A stretch of DNA of 64,000 nucleotides, taken from assembly GCA_945897725.1 (NCBI GenBank), contig CAMDFR010000014.1:1-64000 (forward strand), read 5' to 3'. The translations under genes were made by a program, and so were the position numbers. Below, piece by piece: positions 59,626-64,000 of the stretch. Position 1 is the first letter of the stretch, and each line of letters starts with the position of its first letter. The DNA is from Chitinophaga pinensis (GTDB lineage: Bacteria; Bacteroidota; Bacteroidia; Chitinophagales; CAMDFR01). The notes beneath the pieces are model-generated. The model saw only the letters and a list, made by a program, of their open reading frames with translations. It was not told where the DNA came from and did no database searches.

Positions 59626-61416
59626 ATGAAGAACATTAGAAATTTTTGTATTATCGCACATATTGATCATGGTAAAAGTACCTTGGCAGATAGGTTGTTG
59701 GACATGACCAACTCTATTTCGGATCGCGACAAGATGGATCAGGTGTTGGATGACATGGACCTAGAAAGAGAAAAAGGCATCACCATCAAAAGCCATGCGA
59801 TTCAATTAGATTATATCCACAAGGGTCAAAAATATATTTTCAATTTGATTGATACGCCCGGCCACGTGGATTTTTCTTATGAAGTATCAAGGTCTATCGC
59901 TGCTTGCGAAGGAGCTTTGTTGTTGGTCGATGCATCACAGGGCATTCAAGCACAAACCATCTCTAATCTATACCTGGCTTTGGAGCATGATTTAAAAATC
60001 ATTCCCGTACTCAATAAGATTGATATGGATGGTGCAATGATTGAAGAAGTGAGTGATCAAATTGTAGAATTGATTGGTTGCGATAGAGATGAAATCATTC
60101 CCGCATCAGGTAAAACTGGACTTGGCGTTGATAAGATTATTGAAGCCATCATCGAAAGAATACCCGCACCCATAGGAGATCCTGAAGCGCCTTTACAGGC
60201 TATGATTTTTGATAGTATGTTCAATTCCTTCAGAGGTGTCATCGCTTATTTTAAAGTGATGAACGGTACTATCAAGAAAGGTGAAAAAATCAAATTCGTC
60301 AATACAGGTGGCGAATATCACGCTGATGAGGTGGGTGTGCTAAGAATGAAACCAGATCCGCGCAATGAAATCAAAGCAGGTGATGTAGGCTATATCATTA
60401 CAGGTATCAAGCAAGCGAAGGAAATCAAAGTTGGAGACACCATTACCGCTGCGGCCAATCCTTGCAAGGAAGGCATCAAAGGCTTTGAGGATGTAAAACC
60501 AATGGTCTTTGCAGGAATTTATCCAATGGAAAATGATGACTTTGAAGACCTGCGCGATTCTTTAGAAAAATTACAACTAAATGATGCGTCTTTAGTATGG
60601 GAGCCTGAATCATCGATTGCGCTTGGCTTTGGCTTTAGATGCGGTTTCTTAGGATTGCTACATTTAGAAATTATTCAAGAACGATTAGAGCGAGAATATG
60701 ATCAGGTTATTATCACCACTGTTCCTCAAGTAACGTATCATTGCTATACTACTGCTGGTGATAAAATCATCATTCACAATCCAAGTAGTTTACCAGATGT
60801 AACACAAATAGATTATCTAGATGAGCCCTATATTAAGGCTCAGGTGATTACCAAACCAGAATATATTGGTGCAATCATGGGGCTGTGTATGGATAAGCGA
60901 GGTGTCTTGCTCAATCAAAGTTACTTGACAACAACACGTGTGGAGTTAATTTTCGAGATGCCTATGGCAGAAATTGTTTTCGATTTTTATGATAAATTAA
61001 AATCCATTTCCAGAGGTTATGCTTCTTTTGATTATCATATCACAGGATTTAAACCAGGTGATTTGGTGAAGTTGGATATCAAATTGAACGGCGAAAATGT
61101 AGATGCGCTAAGCGCTATGATTCATCGTGATAAGGCATATGATTTTGGTAGAAGATTATGCGAAAAATTGAAAGAATTGATACCGAAGCAACAATTCGTC
61201 ATTGCTATTCAGGCTGCGATTGGTGCCAAAATTATTGCTAGAGAGACGATTTCAGCGATGCGGAAGGATGTAACCGCTAAATGTTATGGTGGGGATATCT
61301 CGCGTAAAAGAAAGTTATTGGATAAGCAGAAAAAAGGAAAGAAAAGAATGCGTCAGTTTGGTAAAGTAGAAGTACCACAACAAGCATTCATGGCTGTATT
61401 GAAGTTGAATGATTAG
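59626..61416 (+). CDS. lepA: Elongation factor 4 (LepA)
   Basis: This 596-residue translational GTPase back-translocates or remodels ribosomes under stress. G1 is [16 protein letters not shown]3 is DTPGHVDFS, and G4 is NKIDMDG. The LepA-specific C-terminal domain follows ([20 protein letters not shown] near residue 560). Length is normal for the family. Confidence 0.97.
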   Translation: MKNIRNFCIIAHIDHGKSTLADRLLDMTNSISDRDKMDQVLDDMDLEREKGITIKSHAIQLDYIHKGQKYIFNLIDTPGHVDFSYEVSRSIAACEGALLLVDASQGIQAQTISNLYLALEHDLKIIPVLNKIDMDGAMIEEVSDQIVELIGCDRDEIIPASGKTGLGVDKIIEAIIERIPAPIGDPEAPLQAMIFDSMFNSFRGVIAYFKVMNGTIKKGEKIKFVNTGGEYHADEVGVLRMKPDPRNEIKAGDVGYIITGIKQAKEIKVGDTITAAANPCKEGIKGFEDVKPMVFAGIYPMENDDFEDLRDSLEKLQLNDASLVWEPESSIALGFGFRCGFLGLLHLEIIQERLEREYDQVIITTVPQVTYHCYTTAGDKIIIHNPSSLPDVTQIDYLDEPYIKAQVITKPEYIGAIMGLCMDKRGVLLNQSYLTTTRVELIFEMPMAEIVFDFYDKLKSISRGYASFDYHITGFKPGDLVKLDIKLNGENVDALSAMIHRDKAYDFGRRLCEKLKELIPKQQFVIAIQAAIGAKIIARETISAMRKDVTAKCYGGDISRKRKLLDKQKKGKKRMRQFGKVEVPQQAFMAVLKLND

Positions 61417-61463
61417 TTAAGTATAAAAAAATACGAATAGCGCTCAGTAAACAGTACTACAGA

Positions 61464-62171
61464 TTGAAAAAGACCCTACTATTTTGCGTGTTTCTTTTTT
61501 TAAATGTTCTATTATTTGCTGCTGCGAAAGATAGTCTAAAAGCAAGTGAAGGACAGCCCGTCTTTTCAAGGATTACCACCATTCACAACGATACCCTTTT
61601 TTGTTATGTTGAATACCATGAGTACATCAAAGAATATGTCTCTGTAGGTAAATTCAATAGCATCATCTATTGCTATAATCCACGATTTCCATACAAAGAA
61701 AGACTGCGTATCAATACTTCTGAAATTAAATTTATGAGTATAGCCCATGATCAATATGTACGGATACTCGACGCTAAAGAAAGCGCAGGCATTTTAGCAA
61801 AACTTGTAGTAGAGGGTTCGACAAATCTATATCACTACCAACTTGATGATTTTAAAGATATGAAAATGAGGGATAGTTCCTATAGTAGCAGCTTGGGATT
61901 TACAGTTACAAAATATGATTTTTTAATCCTACAAAACAGGAACAGTTCTTTTAACATATTTGATTTGACAAATAGCCACAGAGAATTGACAAACCATCTA
62001 CTTAGCGAGAATTTCCACTACATATTTCATGAAGATGAAATGAAATTAGAATTATCTTTGTTGGTAAAGAGATGCTCAGATTTGAAAATGGATACGCTTC
62101 CAACAAGCTATCATTTAAAAGAGATGAAAGCTTTTGTAACGCTCACGAATACTTGTAAACAAAGGGAATGA
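61464..62171 (+). CDS. Exported hypothetical protein
   Basis: This 235-residue protein has a signal peptide (about 1-21, ending LLFAAA). The mature part is beta-rich (YVEYHEYIKEYVSVGKF and IKFMSIAHDQYVRILDAK) and ends with KAFVTLTNTCKQ. I recognise no domain, though the pattern of repeated beta-hairpins suits a small outer-membrane or periplasmic protein. It begins at a TTG (61464), and its stop overlaps the ATG of surE as ATGA, so the pair is coupled. Function unknown. Confidence 0.65.
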   Translation: MKKTLLFCVFLFLNVLLFAAAKDSLKASEGQPVFSRITTIHNDTLFCYVEYHEYIKEYVSVGKFNSIIYCYNPRFPYKERLRINTSEIKFMSIAHDQYVRILDAKESAGILAKLVVEGSTNLYHYQLDDFKDMKMRDSSYSSSLGFTVTKYDFLILQNRNSSFNIFDLTNSHRELTNHLLSENFHYIFHEDEMKLELSLLVKRCSDLKMDTLPTSYHLKEMKAFVTLTNTCKQRE

Positions 62172-62956
62172 TGAAAAAGGAATATGATAAAAAGAGACCA
62201 CTGATACTCGTGACCAATGATGATGGCATCACAGCGCCGGGTATGAAAGCATTGGTAGAAGCCATGATGCCGCTTGGTCATGTGGTCGTAGTGGCACCTG
62301 ATAAAGGGCAATCTGGTATGGGCCATGCCATCACCATTCATCATCCGCTCCGCTTACAAAAAGTAGAATATGCCTATGACATAGAAGCCTATCAATGCAG
62401 CGGTACACCTGTCGACTGTGTAAAGCTCGCTGTTGATATTGTCTTACATCGCAAACCCGATCTTTGCGTTTCTGGTATCAATCACGGATCCAATTCATCG
62501 ATTAATGTGATTTATTCAGGCACCATGTCAGCTGCTGTAGAAGCAGCCATAGAGGGCATTCCAGCGATTGGCTTTTCTTTGACTGATTTTCGGTACGAAG
62601 CTCATTTCGAACATAGTAAATCCTTCATCAGCAAAATAGCAGAGAACATGTTGGCAGAAGGCATGCCAGCTGGTACTTTGCTCAATGTAAATATCCCTTC
62701 GATTCCCGCAACTGAAATAAAAGGAATTAAAGTTTGTAGACAAGCCAATGCCAAATGGGTCGAAGAATTCGACAAAAGAAAAGACCCAAGAGGGCAACAA
62801 TATTATTGGCTCACAGGCCGTTTTGTCAATAAGGACAAAGGGGAAGACACGGATGAATGGGCATTAGCCAATGGCTATGTCTCCGTTGTACCGGTACAAT
62901 ATGATTTAACCGCACATCACGCAATAACACATATCAATGAGAACTGGAAATTTTGA
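62168..62956 (+). CDS. surE: 5'/3'-nucleotidase SurE
   Basis: This 262-residue nucleotidase hydrolyses nucleoside monophosphates. The metal site is TNDDGITAPGM near residue 15 and the Asn-rich loop GINHGSNSSINVIYSGT near residue 95, with a second ligand in the PSIPA region. A 4-nt overlap (ATGATG) couples it to the upstream exported protein and it overlaps the next small gene by 20 nt. SurE next to LpxB is a common Bacteroidota arrangement. Confidence 0.96.
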   Translation: MMKKEYDKKRPLILVTNDDGITAPGMKALVEAMMPLGHVVVVAPDKGQSGMGHAITIHHPLRLQKVEYAYDIEAYQCSGTPVDCVKLAVDIVLHRKPDLCVSGINHGSNSSINVIYSGTMSAAVEAAIEGIPAIGFSLTDFRYEAHFEHSKSFISKIAENMLAEGMPAGTLLNVNIPSIPATEIKGIKVCRQANAKWVEEFDKRKDPRGQQYYWLTGRFVNKDKGEDTDEWALANGYVSVVPVQYDLTAHHAITHINENWKF

Positions 62957-63239
62957 AACTAAATTAAACAATATACCTTTTGGTATTTTAGTAGGCATGC
63001 TAGTCGCTATACTTGCATCCCTCACTATTTTTTCATTTAAAAACACGGTATCGCTTTCCATGTTTGAAAACACAGATAGGTTGATTCTATATGTCCCCTA
63101 TCTTAAGCTGGGTGCCATACTCAACCTTGCACCCTTTTTTATTTTCAATCAGTTTAACATGTTGAATGCCCAAAAAGGTGTCATCATTTCTACTATCATT
63201 ATGTTCTTCTTTGTAGTGGTGGTTAACTATTTACTGTAA
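62937..63239 (+). CDS. Small membrane protein between surE and lpxB
   Basis: This 100-residue protein has three predicted membrane segments (IPFGILVGMLVAILASL, then LKLGAILNLAPFFIF, and IISTIIMFFFVVVVNYLL) and no catalytic motif. It overlaps surE by 20 nt and ends as TAATG into the lpxB start, so the three are one transcription unit. Similar small membrane proteins sit between surE and lpxB in other Bacteroidota, to my recollection. A role in lipid A membrane topology would be a guess. Confidence 0.7.
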   Translation: MRTGNFETKLNNIPFGILVGMLVAILASLTIFSFKNTVSLSMFENTDRLILYVPYLKLGAILNLAPFFIFNQFNMLNAQKGVIISTIIMFFFVVVVNYLL

Positions 63240-64000
63240 TGAAATACTTCATCATAGCTGGAGAAACTTCGGGTGATTTACATGGTTCTAATCTTGTAAA
63301 ACATTTGCGTATTGAAGACCCAGAGGCCAGCATTACAGCTTGGGGCGGTGACTTAATGCAAGCGCAAGGTGCTGTGATTCTAAAGCATTATAAGGAATTA
63401 TCTTTCATGGGTTTTGTAGAAGTCCTTATGAATATCTTTACTATATTCAAGAATTTTTCTGTTGCCAAAAAACAAATCATCGCCAATGAACCAGATGTGA
63501 TTATTCTGATTGATTTCCCTGGCTTCAACTTACGTATGGCAAGCTGGGCAAAGAAAAAAGGCTATAAAGTTTTTTATTATATCTCTCCACAAATCTGGGC
63601 TTGGAAAGAAAATCGCGTACACAAAATTAAACAGTGCGTTGATGAAATGTTTGTGATTCTTCCATTTGAAAAAGCCTTTTACCAAAAATACAATTACAAT
63701 GTGCATTATGTCGGTCACCCTTTGTTGGATGCCATTCATGAAAGAAAATTATCTCAAGTAATCAATGAAACTTTGCAGATAAATGACAAGCCAATCATTG
63801 CATTACTTCCAGGTAGTCGAAAACAAGAAATATCCGTGATGTTGGCTGAAATGATTGCTGTATGTGATTCTTTTCCTGATCACCAATTTATAGTTTGTGG
63901 ACTTGATCATCATAGTCCATCCTTTTATCAATCCATCATCGGACACAAAAAAAATGTAAGCATTGCTTTTAATCGAACCTATGATGTGTTATCCGTAGCT
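63239..64000 (+). CDS. lpxB: Lipid-A-disaccharide synthase (5' part, cut by window end)
   Basis: The first 254 residues of LpxB are seen and the gene continues past the window. LpxB joins UDP-2,3-diacylglucosamine and lipid X to form lipid A disaccharide. The N-terminal AGETSGDLHGSNLVKHL motif, IDFPGFNLRMA and VFYYISPQIWAWKENRV are family signatures, and the UDP-binding GSRKQEI follows. The ATG overlaps the preceding stop. The missing part should add roughly 110-130 residues. Confidence 0.95.
   Translation, partial: MKYFIIAGETSGDLHGSNLVKHLRIEDPEASITAWGGDLMQAQGAVILKHYKELSFMGFVEVLMNIFTIFKNFSVAKKQIIANEPDVIILIDFPGFNLRMASWAKKKGYKVFYYISPQIWAWKENRVHKIKQCVDEMFVILPFEKAFYQKYNYNVHYVGHPLLDAIHERKLSQVINETLQINDKPIIALLPGSRKQEISVMLAEMIAVCDSFPDHQFIVCGLDHHSPSFYQSIIGHKKNVSIAFNRTYDVLSVA

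Overview
This window is a chromosomal segment of an AT-rich Bacteroidota bacterium, probably Chitinophagales or Sphingobacteriales-like; the genus cannot be told from the sequence alone. Evidence for the phylum: many promoters with the Bacteroidota -7 box TAnnTTTG (several with a TTTG -33 box), weak Shine-Dalgarno sites, frequent TTG starts, TonB-dependent receptors with CarboxypepD_reg-like domains, SusC-style lipoprotein partners, and Bacteroidota families such as DUF4846, DUF4197, OmpA-TPR-PD40 proteins and PorT-like barrels. Nearly all space is coding and most genes are housekeeping.

Layout. 1-5.4 kb: tRNA-Arg(UCU), a small beta-barrel protein, a metallo-beta-lactamase-fold hydrolase, a helix-hairpin-helix protein, an acyl-CoA dehydrogenase and a TauE/SafE transporter. 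5.4-8.6 kb (minus strand): a vitamin B12 uptake operon, with a cobalamin riboswitch, a BtuB-like receptor and a BtuG-like surface lipoprotein. 9.0-13.2 kb: a dinB-dnaE mutagenesis cassette behind stacked palindromes. 13.2-14.2 kb: a REP/RAYT island that is flanked by a second copy of the dnaE 3' end. 14.2-17.1 kb: a His/Cys-rich small protein plus a ZnuD-like TonB receptor, under an inverted-repeat operator. 17.3-29.6 kb: Nif3, a zinc-ribbon coiled-coil protein, a TPR protein, a TlpA-like thioredoxin, an M1 aminopeptidase, a DUF4846 lipoprotein, uracil-DNA glycosylase, a GT39-type glycosyltransferase and an OmpA/PD40 protein. 29.6-30.8 kb: a second REP/RAYT island with different palindromes. 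31-38.6 kb: Icd, Tex, UvrC, a PhnA-like protein and an OlsB-like acyltransferase coupled to an alpha/beta hydrolase. 40-50.8 kb: PaaN, YceI, GNAT, DUF423, a large exported propeller protein, an E2 acyltransferase, CinA and DUF4197. 50.9-58 kb: two GT2 enzymes, biotin carboxylase, Mpl, two tandem micro-lipoproteins with YtxJ, a deoxynucleoside kinase and TrpS. 58-64 kb: GatC, an ABC ATPase, PduO adenosyltransferase, LepA, SurE, a small membrane protein and the 5' part of LpxB.

How the genes work together. B12 import (btuB/btuG) and PduO-type adenosylation supply adenosylcobalamin. Ung, UvrC and the dinB-dnaE cassette are DNA-repair and damage-tolerance functions. LpxB, Mpl and the two glycosyltransferases belong to envelope building. 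The accessory part is small: two REP/RAYT systems of different palindrome families, a dispersed family of GC-rich intergenic islands, and a few unassigned exported proteins. The least explained items are the twin micro-lipoproteins next to YtxJ, the duplicated dnaE tail around the RAYT island, and a strong terminator hairpin buried in a signal-peptide coding region.
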